From positions 110,474,896 to 110,538,895 of the forward strand of contig NC_071392.1 in NCBI RefSeq assembly GCF_022682495.2: 64,000 bases of DNA. Direction: 5' to 3'. Below, one piece after another: positions 54,460-64,000 of this stretch. Position 1 is the stretch's first letter, and every line of letters starts with the position of its first letter. The notes beneath the pieces were generated by a model. That model had not been told where the DNA came from and searched no databases. It saw nothing but the letters and a program-made list of their open reading frames with translations. The position numbers and the translations under genes were made by a program. Source of the DNA: Desmodus rotundus. Its lineage: Eukaryota > Chordata > Mammalia > Chiroptera > Phyllostomidae.

Positions 54460-54560
54460 CCCTACAAGATGCAGAGCGTTACCCCATTTCATAGAGGAGG
54501 AAGCGGAAACCAGAGAAGGAAGTGCCTTAGTGACACAGAGCATGAGTGACAGGAGCTGCG
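54460..54560 (-). repeat. MIR SINE fragment
   Basis: 'ccccatttcatagaggaggaagcggaaaccagagaaggaagtgccttagtgacacagagcatgagtg' is the antisense MIR core. Confidence 0.6.
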
Positions 54561-54819
54561 TTCAGCCCTCAGTCCATCCAGTGTGGCGGTCCTTCCCAGG
54601 ACGAGGCTGAGCTTGAGGGGAAGAGGGGCCTGCCGCGCCCAGGTGTGGATATCCAGCAGGCACATGCGGAAGGCTGGCAGTCCAGTCCAGCTGGAGACCT
54701 ACCAGATACTCAAGCATCCTGTCAATCTACAATGATGGAATCGTCAGTACTGGCCCTAGAGCAGGGAGTGCTCTGGTTAAGAAGCCTCCCCACCATGTGA
54801 ATGATACAGATATTCTATA

Positions 54820-56630
54820 TTTGCATCTACAAATGCCTACGTTTCAATAAAACGTTTCAGTCCTTAACCCATCTGAAGTGTTTTTCATGTATGGTGTCAC
54901 ACGGATCTAATTTGATCTTTTTCCAAATGGATAACCAGTACGCGCGATTCATTCATTGTGCGCACGCCAGCTTTCCTCCGAGTTCCCTGTGTCTAGACTC
55001 TGTTCCAATGTGCTGATCTATTTGTCTACTTCTAGGCCAACACCAGATTTTAATGAGCAAAGCTTTATCTTGCTACCTGATATGGTAAGTACCTCTTTCT
55101 TCCTGGTCCGTTATTCTTTTTCTAAAATTACCTTGGTCATATTATACATTTAGTGTTTCGCATACATTTTAGAATCAGCTTTTCAAAGTTACATGAAAAA
55201 AAATCCTGTTGGAATTTGGAGTGGGATTGCATTGAAGGGAGAAATAGCATCGTTATGTTATCAGTTCTTCCCACCTGTGAACATGGTGTCTATCTCCATT
55301 TAATCAGTATTATTTGTTTGGGTTGGTTTTTAATGACTTTTAATAAAGCTTGGTTGCTTTTGTCATAAAGGTTTTTCGCATGTCTTAATGGGTTTATTCC
55401 TGAGTACCTTATCAGTTCTGTTGCTTTTGTGAGTGGAAAAAGTTTTTTTTTCTTTTTTCTTTCCAAATTTTAATCAATTTATTAATCACGATGATTTATT
55501 CACAGACACACTCAGAATAAATGTTCTTTGTCCCTGAGCACACAAATGAGAATGCAGTACACATGTAAAGTAGAGCTAATTGGCTGGAAATGAATTAGAA
55601 CTTTTGAATTAAATTTTAATTATACAAGTAAAACATGAATATATTTTCTTTTAAATAAAATTAGATGATTACAGGTAAAGAGGTTTCTACTAACCCGCCA
55701 CACCTCCTCCTCAGGCCCCTCCCCCCATTCAGAAGTAGTTGCTTTTAGGCTTTTGCAGCTTGCCCAAAATGTTTTCCTATTCCCATTGAAACACATCTTT
55801 TATGCTTTTTGTGTGTGCGTTTGCACAGACATGGTGTGTACACACTGGAGGTGTTGCTCTCAGTTTAGTGCGCCCCGCAGGACTGTTGGTATAGCCAGCT
55901 GAACAGCACAGTGCTCCTCGCAGCTGGCAACGGGCGGCCGTGACCGGTCACGCCATGGCTGGACTCCTTGTTTCCTCCTGATTGACTGTTAAGACGTTCC
56001 CAGTGTCACTCTATTAAGACAAAGCTGTAAGAGCTTCCTTGGACATTGCCCAGTTGCACACATTCAAGTGCTTCTCTGAGAGATTCTTAGAAAAAGGGTC
56101 GTAGGGTAAACACATCTTAAATTCTAATACAGACTGCTAACATGTTCTGCAAAGTGCCATACTAATGGAATCTCCTGCTAGCGATGTGTGAGAGCGTCCG
56201 TTTACCCAGACCGCCTCCAAGTTCTACATTTTTAACCAGTCCGACGAGTGAAAAATAGCATCTTGCTTTAGCCTGCATTTTGCTGACTTTACCTGCAAGG
56301 CTGAAGTCTTCCCGTGTTTACTATCCATTTATATTCCCTCCTCTGGATTGCTTGTTCATACCCTTTGCCTATTTTTAAAGTGGTTTTTTTGTTGTTGTTC
56401 TTTTTGCTATTGATTTTTAGGAGTTCTTTGTGCATTTTGAATACCAATACCTTGCTCTAGTATTGCAAATGTTTTCTACATTCTTGTCATTTAATTGTAT
56501 CTTTTGTCTTGAAGAAATTTTACTTTTTGATACAAATTTATCAATCTTTCATGACTTTTTTACAGTCTTATATAAGAAAGCCTTCCCTATATCAAGGTCA
56601 AAAGCACTTTCTGTATTTTATTTTCTAAAA
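54820..56630 (-). mobile_element. L1-derived segment, tandem copy A
   Basis: Antisense old L1: 'cttaacccatctgaagtgtttttcatgtatggtgtca', 'gatctatttgtctacttctagg', 'atacattttagaatcagcttttcaaagtt', 'tgggtttattcctgagtacctt', then 'cacacaaatgagaatgc' and 'ctttgcctatttttaaagtgg'. The same order of blocks repeats twice to the right. Confidence 0.7.
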
Positions 56631-56634
56631 TTAT

Positions 56635-58390
56635 GAGCCTTTATACTATGTACAAAAAATAAATTCTATGTGCATGAATCTTAGAATCTAACTTTAACCC
56701 CTCCTCACCGCCAATGGATAGGTAATTGTTTCAACACCATTTTTGGAATAACATATCATTTCTCTACTGATTTCAAATCGCTACCTTTGCTCAACACTAA
56801 ATGCCAGTGCAGCCCTATGTCAGAGCTCTTGCTGGCCCACTAATCTATTTGTCTACTCCTGAGCTCGATAGTATGCTCTGCTAACAAATGAGACAAACCC
56901 CGCCCTCTTTGTTGTTTTTGCAGATTGCCCAGGTCATCCTTGCATGTTTGTGCCACCACATGAATTTTAAAATCAGCCTGTCAAGTTTCAGAAGAATTTC
57001 CGCTGGGATTTTAATTGGGATTACATTAAGTTTATGGATAAGTTTGAAGAAAATTGGCATCTTTATTACACCAAGTCTTCCTACCAATGCACATTGCCGT
57101 GTTTCTCAGTTCTGGTCATCTTTTATGTCTTTCCGGGACATTTTATGATTTTCTCTGATCCAATCTTGGCATTTCCTGATAAGTGTATTCCTAAGCTTAT
57201 TACAGGTTTTGCTGTCAACTGAGAATAGGACCCTCCTCCTCTTATTTGTTTGTTTCTTGCTCTTTCCTATTTTATCACAACCATTCACTAATCACTGTGC
57301 CTGCTTTGCAGACACACACGCAAAGTAAACGTTCTCCCTCCCTGAGTGTAAACATTCGGGCACAGCCAAACACACAGAGCTGGCAGAGTGGGCTGAAAAC
57401 AAATTAGAGTCTTTCCCAATTATACTCTAATCAAACAAGTAAAGCATGAGTGCATTCTCCTTATTAAAAGTAGAACAATATGAATATAGCTTGTTTCCTT
57501 TGGCCACTCTGAAGTCTTAGTTTGCCACCCCATCCACAGTTTTGTGTCTTCCATAGAAATGTATACTATTAATGCAGGTATTTTGAATGAATCATTCCAC
57601 TTTGTAGGAATTTCAGTATAAGCTGTGTTTTTTCACTTCTTATATTGTAAGATATATTCATATTGATACAAATGGCTCTTGCCGGCTCCTTTTAATAGCT
57701 GTATTGTATTTATTCCCATGAATGTGTCACATTTTCTCTTGCAGAAACAAGACCTTTAGATATTTAGTTGCTTTTCTCTTCATTGTAAGCAGCACTGCAG
57801 GAAAACAAACTAGCACGTGCCTACACTGTAGTGATTGAGAAGTGAAATTTGGGGTCTCAAGCTTTTCACATTTTTAGTTTTAACCATATTCCTAAAGTGA
57901 CCCCCATAATTTATGTACCATTTAAATTTCCAACCAGAGGGTATGAGAGGACTCTAGTCCCCATACCATAAAGTTGTTTTAAATATTTACCAATCTGATG
58001 GATGAAAAAATTGCATCATTTAAAAAATTCATCTATACCTGTTTGCTAGTAAGATTTTAATATGTGTTTGGCATTTGTATTTTCTCTTTTATGAATTACC
58101 TATTTATTTTTCCTCATTTAAAAATTAGGTTGTTTATCTGATTGATTTGTGGAATTTCCTAATATAATCTGGATATTAATCTTTTGTTTCTATATGGGAA
58201 ATATTTTTTTTCCAGCTTGTTGCCTTTAACTCTTTGTAGGATCTTTTGTTAGATAAGCTATTAGTTTTGACATAATCAAAAGTATCCATTTTTTTTTATA
58301 TTCCTTTCATTTAAATACTATATTTTAGGCTTTCCTTACCCCTAAGGTTTATATATATTCTGTATTTTTCTAATAATTTTGCTTTTACTT
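56635..58390 (-). mobile_element. L1-derived segment, tandem copy B
   Basis: Repeats the order of copy A. The - strand frame 57087-56881 reads MPIFFKLIHKLNVIPIKIPA then 'LDRLILKFMWWHKHARM', clear L1 ORF2 C-terminal sequence. It is followed on the right by 'aatcactgtgcctgctttgcagacacacacgcaaagtaaacg', which copies A and C share. Confidence 0.75.
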
Positions 58391-58394
58391 GGGT

Positions 58395-59440
58395 CCTTAA
58401 TGCATCTGGAATTTATTTTTATGATTGAAATGCGATATGACCGAACCTCTCTCCGAACATACAGCTGACAACTGCAGCACAACAGACCGATCAGCACACC
58501 CTTCCTCCACCGAGCAGAGGTGAGACTCCCGGCTCCCTGAACCGCAGTGTTAGGGGGACCTGAGGCCCCTGTTCTGTTCCATCAATCTACATACTCCTGT
58601 CTGTGCCAGACTGTTTTATCTGCCAGAGCTTTAGACCATTTGGATACTGTTAAATAAAATGCCCCATTTCACTGAGCTTCCTTTCCAATGATCTAATCTG
58701 TTACTGCACATTAAGCCCTCCACAGGACTTAAAGCCTGCCTGTCAAGTTCTGTGAATTTAAAGATCAGTTTTGGGAAAACTGACATTAATACAACACTCA
58801 GCCTTTTGACCTGTGGATACAGTAGAACCCTACATAATTCTGATCATCTTGTATATCCTTCAACTGTATATTACAGTTTTCTCCATAAAGAAGCTAATGG
58901 GTTTATCCCTATAGTTTGTACTGTGGTTGTGAATGAGTTCGCTCTGCACCCCCTTTCTTGTTTTGCTTCTGCTTGCTACATTTTTCTACATTACTTACTA
59001 ATCACTGTACTTCATTCAGACGCACACACAAAGTAAATGTTCTTTCTCCCTGGGCACAAACATGCAAGTGCTGCCAAACACACGGAGCTGGCATAATTGG
59101 CTGAGAATGAATGGGAAATGTTTTCAAATTAAAGTTTAATGACGCCAGCAAAACATGAATGCGTTCTCCGTTTTTAAAAACTAGAACGTTGCAGATGAAG
59201 CTCAAGTCCCTGTTGGCCACCCACTGCCGTCCCATTTCCTCCCTTCTCCCCAGAGGTAACCACTGTAATGGGCTCAGTGTGTGTCTTCTAGACTTTCTAC
59301 AAACTTGTAAATCCACGGATAGGTACCCATGGGAAATACATGGAATATTTGTCTCAAATAATGATAATTTTCTCTTTTCCAGGTTTCATTTACCGTATTT
59401 CACCGTCTATAATGTGTACCCATGTTTCTAGTCCAAACTT
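58395..59440 (-). mobile_element. L1-derived segment, tandem copy C (truncated)
   Basis: Starts like copies A and B ('gggtccttaatgcatctggaatttatttttatg'), has the degenerate ORF2 tail at about 58735-58910 and the shared block 'taatcactgtacttcattcagacgcacacacaaagtaaatg' (58998-59038). It then ends near the Ves SINE at 59519. Confidence 0.7.
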
Positions 59441-59518
59441 TCAGGGAAAAAATCTTTTGTTTTAATTTTTAATTCAATTATTTATTTAGTTATATTTAGA
59501 AGCAAAACTGAGTATCAT

Positions 59519-59716
59519 GCCCTGGCTGGTGTGGTTCAGTGGATTGAGCACTGGCCTGCAAGCCAATGGGTTGCTGGTTCGAGTTCCAGTCAGGGCACAT
59601 GCCTGGGTCCCCGTAGGGGGCGAGCAAGAGGCAGCCACACATTGAAGTTTCTCTTCCTCTCTTTTTCCCTCCCTTCCCCTCTCTCTAAAAAAATTAATAA
59701 AATCTTTTTAAAAAAA
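59519..59716 (+). mobile_element. Ves SINE
   Basis: 'gccctggctggtgtggttcagtggattgagcactggcctgc', 'gggttgctggttcgagttcc', CT-rich end, 'ctctctaaaaaaattaataaaatc'. A short internal deletion removes part of the 'ggttgcaggccaggtcccc' region. Confidence 0.92.
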
Positions 59717-59719
59717 CCC

Positions 59720-60225
59720 AAATACTGTATTTCAGGTAATTATTTTGCATACAGATATCATTATTGCTTTCTAGAGTTACACTTTTAACACATAAGCATA
59801 AATAAAAGAATTAAAAACATTTATATAAATATAGATTAGTACTACTCATGTATAATGCGCATCCTTATTTTTCCCTCAATAATTTTGGCAAAAAAGTATG
59901 CATTATACATGGCAAACTATGGTATATCGATTTCTGTATTGACCTGGATTTGATTATGATTACAGCATAGAATGTTAATACTATCATCCATTACAACATG
60001 AAAGAATGGTACGGAAGTTGGGAGATACCAGTGCGGGGAGTGGGGAGGCAAGAGCCTCTGTGAACACACAGTGGAACAGGAGTGAAGGGGCAAGAAGATT
60101 TCTTAAAACTTAAAAGATAACAGTAGAGGTACTTTAAACTGTGTTGGGAGAAGCAGGGATGGAGGGGAGTAGTTTTCAAGTGACCGAAAGCGTAATCTGT
60201 CATGTGGGATATCAGTGGGTCTTAT
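59720..60225. other. Intergenic AT-rich DNA
   Basis: No gene recognised. Confidence 0.4.
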
Positions 60226-60229
60226 GAAA

Positions 60230-60604
60230 TAGAAATAGCATATAGCAGATGCTGTTCAGAGAACTTCCGTGACCCAGTTTTGACTAGGACCTTACAAGAG
60301 GACATCTTCAGGCAGCTTCAAAGAAGCACTTTCCACACCGATTAAGGAGACAACCCAGAGAGCTTTCTTGGCCCTGCCCATTCCTTTCTGCTTAGGTGAA
60401 AACGTGATGCTTGGAGCTCTGACAGCCATCTTGTGACCGGGAGGGGAAGGCCAGGAGATGCAGCTCTCTGCTGACTCAGAACCTGGACACCTGAAACCAC
60501 TGACTTCTAGACTTATCACTCTTTGAAATAAATACATGTTCTTACTATTTAAGCCACTCTGAGGTGTTTTGTTAGGTACTGGTGAAAGCCTCCTATCTAA
60601 TACA
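60230..60604 (+). repeat. Old interspersed repeat, family not assigned
   Basis: 'cagccatcttgtgaccgggaggggaaggcc', 'gacttctagacttatcac', 'aaataaatacatgttcttactatttaagccactctgaggtgttttgttagg' and the end 'cctatctaatacaa' are phrases I know from an old mammalian LTR or DNA-transposon family. An AATAAA lies near 60527. I cannot name it safely. Confidence 0.5.
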
Positions 60605-60754
60605 AGGAATCTAAGAGATTTTTAGAGCTGGGAAGGTGACCTCAGGAGAAGATTACACACTCTAGGGTGAGAATTTGGGGGTGAGGAGAAGGCAGAGAAG
60701 ACTGGTCTTCATCAAGCCTCTGCTATCCTCTTGGATTTTTAAAAATGTATGTGT

Positions 60755-62675
60755 GGGGCTTTCAGTCAAGATGGCGGCATAGCTAAATGCAGTGCTCGCA
60801 TCCTCCCACAATCCCATCAAAACTGCAACTCCAGAACCGTCATTCTGAACCACCTGAAATCTAGCTGAGTGGAAGCCCTACAACTAGGGATTTAGAGAAA
60901 AAGCCACGTGATACTGGTAGGAGGGCTGGAGACATGGAACGTGCTGGTCCCACACCCAAGTGTGGTGGATAAAAATTGAGAGGGTATCTTGGCTACAGAG
61001 GTCCCCCCTGAGAATTGAGGAGCCATAGCCCCACACCAGGTTCCCCAGCCCTGGGTTCCAGTGGCAGGAAGAGAAGGCCTGGCTGTAACTTCTGGCTGCA
61101 CAACCAGGATCGTGGCCAAGTGAGATGGAGGGCTTCTGGAGTCCCAGGCATTCCTTTTAAAGGGCCTGTACAGGGACTTACTTGGACTAACTCCCTCTGA
61201 GCTCTAGCACTGGGGTAGCAACTCAAAAGGCACTGGGAATATACAAGAAGGAGCTGAATTGTCCAGCATCAGAGCAAAAGCTGATGGGGGAGGGGGGAGG
61301 CGGGGTGGGGGGCAGCTTTCTCCCAGAAGGAAGTACTGCCAGAGGCCATTGTTTCTTTTCTGAGACCCCACCACCACCAGAGCCAGGAGGTAGGTGCCAT
61401 ATCTGAGTCTCCATCAGCCTGGCTAACACTGTCTGCCCCACCCTGGTGATTCCCTGACAACCTGCTCCACCCAATTTGTGGGCCCACCCAAGCTGTTTCC
61501 AGTGTCTTTTCCATATGAATGACCTGTCTTGGCTCATGCTTCAGACTTTCCTAAAATCTCTCAAACAGGCAGCATCAGGCCTCAGTATACCCCATACCTC
61601 TTTTAGGCAGTGTACCCCATACCAGCAGACAGCCTTGGTTCACAGCTTAGCCTTGCCTGGGCACCTCCAAGCTGAGCACAAGTAGCAGCAGCCATCTGAA
61701 GATCAATTTGCAGTTTATGCTGGGTGGCCCCAGGCAGAACACAGGAGGCAGCTGATCTTGGCCTGCACCTCCTGGGAGGCCCCAGAGCCAGTGTACCCTG
61801 TGGACAGTTTCAGACCACATTGAAGCACTACCCCACCACCCCACAAGTGGCACAACTCAAGAGGAGGATTCAATGGGCACCAGAGCTCCACTGAAGTAAG
61901 TCCTGCTCTGTGAGGTGGCCCCCACAGCTGATTTTCTATAGCGGTCCATGATCACAGTCAGTCCTTGTAGCCAATTGGCCTGGGAGGCCATTGATGTCCC
62001 AATAGCAATCAAGGCTCACCTACAACAGAAAGATATACATAGCTCACACACGGGAGCGGGGGTGCACTGGGAGTGCCTGGCTTGGGTAATTAGGGAGGCT
62101 GTGCCACTGGACCCTACAGAACACCTACTACATAAGGCCACTCTACCAAGCCAGGAAGACACAGCAGCTCTATATAATATATGGGAAAAAAAACACAAGC
62201 TATCAAAATGAGGAGACAAAGAAACCAGTCCCAAGTGGAAAAAAAAAACAGAACAAAACTCCAGAAAAAGACCTAAACAAAATGGAGACAAGCAATCTAC
62301 TAGACTGAGTAGATTTCAGAGTTCAAAACACTGGCTTTAAGGATGCTCAGAGAACTTCAACCACTTGGAAAAGAGCACAAAACTATGAAAAGAAAACCAG
62401 TTACAAATGAAGGGTCCACTAAGTGCAGTAAGGGATAACATACAAGGAATCAACAGTAGACTAGATAAAGCCAAGAAGCCAATCAGTGATTTGGAATGTA
62501 AGGAAGCAAAAAAACACCAAATCAGTATAGCAAAAAGAAAAAAAGAATCCAAAAAATGAAGATAGTGCAAGGAGCCTTGGAGATAACTTAAAGTGTATCA
62601 ACATTTGCATGACAGGGGTGTTAGAAGGAGAAGAAAGAGAAAAAGTTGAAAACCTATTTGAAAAAATGATGACAG
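60755..62675 (+). mobile_element. L1 LINE 5' end with degraded ORF1 (truncated)
   Basis: Starts 'ggggctttcagtcaagatggcggcatag' with a YY1-type AAGATGGCGGC at 60768-60778, followed by about 1.4 kb of 5'UTR. From about 62200 comes ORF1-like sequence with stops (translated pieces such as KAKKPISDLECKEAKKHQ and 'GVLEGEEREKVENLFEKMMT'-like). It ends at about 62675 where a second L1 5' end begins. Confidence 0.8.
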
Positions 62676-62677
62676 AG

Positions 62678-64000
62678 GAAGATCCAAGATGGTGGCAGAA
62701 AAGGTGAAAGCTACACTCACCTCCTCCTAGGACCAAATCGGAATTACAAGAAAATTATAGAACAATAATCCTGAATAACTAACTAAAGACTAGCTGAAGA
62801 GAAGCCTTATAATCAAGGGTTTTCAGAAAAGCCCCATCGAGACTGGTAGGAAGGGCAGAGACACAAAAAGGGTTGGCTGGCTCCCATAGGCAGCAGCTGA
62901 GGTTATGGAGGGATATCTTAGCTGTGGGAGGGATCCCCCTGAGTAACATGGGGTCTAAATCCTCAGTATAAAGCACCAGAGCTGGGAAGAGATGACAACA
63001 TAACAACTGGCTTTGAAAAGCAGCAAGGTTTCTGTCTGCCCAGCAGACAGCTAGAGACACAGGCACCCTCTTAAAGGGTCAATGCACAAAGTTTTGTTCA
63101 CAGTCACCCACCCTGGGCTCTGGCAGAGGGAGGGCAGAGTGGACTAGAGATGTTTGAGGAGAGTTTAGTGTTTGTGGCTCTGGGAAGAGAGCTGAAGGGT
63201 CAGCTGCCAGAATGCCTGTGCTGAGTTATTTTCCCATACCTCAGGCATCATCCTTCTTGAGAGGAGCACTCCCCTCCATGAGGCATCAGCCCAGGGAAAT
63301 CAACAGACCCATCCTCCAGAAACCCTCTCATCCCAGCCTCTGGTGCTTATGCCCTGTTGCAGAGTACAGCCAGAGACTCTTCCAGTGATTGAGCCTAACA
63401 GGCAGCCAGCAGGCAGAGGCAGGCAGAGGTGGATCCTGGGGTGCTTTGGGACTTTTGCTGACTTGTCCCGGGGCCTAGTGCTGGTAAAAGCCAGTTTTGG
63501 GGAACAGCTTGTTCCTTCCCACATGCACCTAAGCTCAGCGGAGGCGGCCATAAACTGCGGATTGCTGACAGCTCCAAACACGTTGCTCAGGGCCAATCAC
63601 AAGCAGCGTGACATTGGTCAGCACCACAGTCCCTCCCAAGAGGCCCAGAATCAACACACCCAGTGCCCAGCAACAGAGCAAGATTCAATAAGCCTCGCAA
63701 GCAGCATATCCAAGGGAAGTCTGTGGCAGGCACCAAGCCCTGCTGAGGTGAATTCTGCTCCATGTGGTCAGCAGATGCACAGTAGCTCACACAGAGTGAG
63801 CAGGTTTGAGCCTCACAGTTAGCCAGCCTGACAGTTGACCCCATGCACGAATGGCCCAATAGCAATCAAGACGCAATTATAACAGGAGGGCCCACGCAAC
63901 AGACAGAAGGGACATTCCTGAATCTCCCAGCTCAGGTGATGAAGGAGACTGTACCACTGGACCCCAAAGAACACCTACTACATAAGGCCCATCTACCAAG
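62678..64000 (+). mobile_element. L1 LINE 5'UTR, continues past the window
   Basis: Begins 'gaggaagatccaagatggtggcag' (YY1-like with one mismatch) and continues as 5'UTR homologous to the first copy ('accactggaccccaaagaacacctactacataagg' near 63950 matches 62103-62137). It is also homologous to the reverse complement of 22.9-24.0 kb. No reading frame is reached before the window ends. Confidence 0.85.

Noticed and set aside
1..64000. CRISPR arrays, operons, integrases or other prokaryotic systems
   Set aside because: Direct repeats here are transposons or simple repeats; the DNA is clearly mammalian.

Overview
This is a 64 kb piece of a mammalian nuclear genome, almost certainly from a microbat. 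The best host evidence is at least eight copies of the tRNA-derived Ves SINE, which is restricted to bats (consensus-like starts CCCTGGCTGGTGTGGCTCAG). L1, L2, MIR and mariner remnants fill much of the rest. I see no bacterial features and no CRISPR array.

Two protein-coding genes are recognisable and they are nested. BLCAP runs on the + strand: a CpG-island promoter with a probable non-coding first exon near 32 kb, an intron of about 8 kb, and a second exon (40276 to about 42197) holding the whole 87-codon reading frame. NNAT (neuronatin) lies inside that intron on the - strand, with three coding exons at 38419-38348, 37437-37357 and 37133-37044. This is the imprinted BLCAP/NNAT microdomain known from human 20q11.23 and mouse chromosome 2. 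The sequence shows features expected of it: a CpG-rich NNAT promoter, several TGCCGC hexamers (ZFP57-type), YY1-like sites and a degenerate motif array in NNAT intron 1.

Just upstream of BLCAP exon 2, the intron carries an inverted copy of the start of the BLCAP reading frame (about 39913-40011 against 40421-40519; 75 of 99 positions match by my hand alignment). It should fold with the exon into a double-stranded RNA covering the three known A-to-I recoding codons (Tyr2, Gln5, Lys15).

Layout: 1-14 kb is non-coding, with L2/MIR fragments, a solo LTR, a degenerate minisatellite, two Ves SINEs and a duplicated conserved-looking 54-mer. 14.0-14.5 kb is an orphan CpG island with a CTCF-type site. 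14.8-27 kb is mostly LINE-1, including a nested stack (L1 interrupted by SINEs, a mariner deletion derivative, a hAT-like element and an ORF1-only HAL1-type element). 27-31.4 kb is L2, MIR and L1. 31.5-42.2 kb is the BLCAP/NNAT domain. 42.2-54.8 kb is non-coding with L2, MIR, L1 and Ves fragments. 54.8-59.5 kb is three head-to-tail copies of an old L1-derived segment. 60.7-64 kb holds two head-to-tail L1 5' ends, the second leaving the window.

Repeat boundaries are read by eye and are approximate unless a target-site duplication is given. Repeat family names come from recognition of consensus phrases, not from a search.
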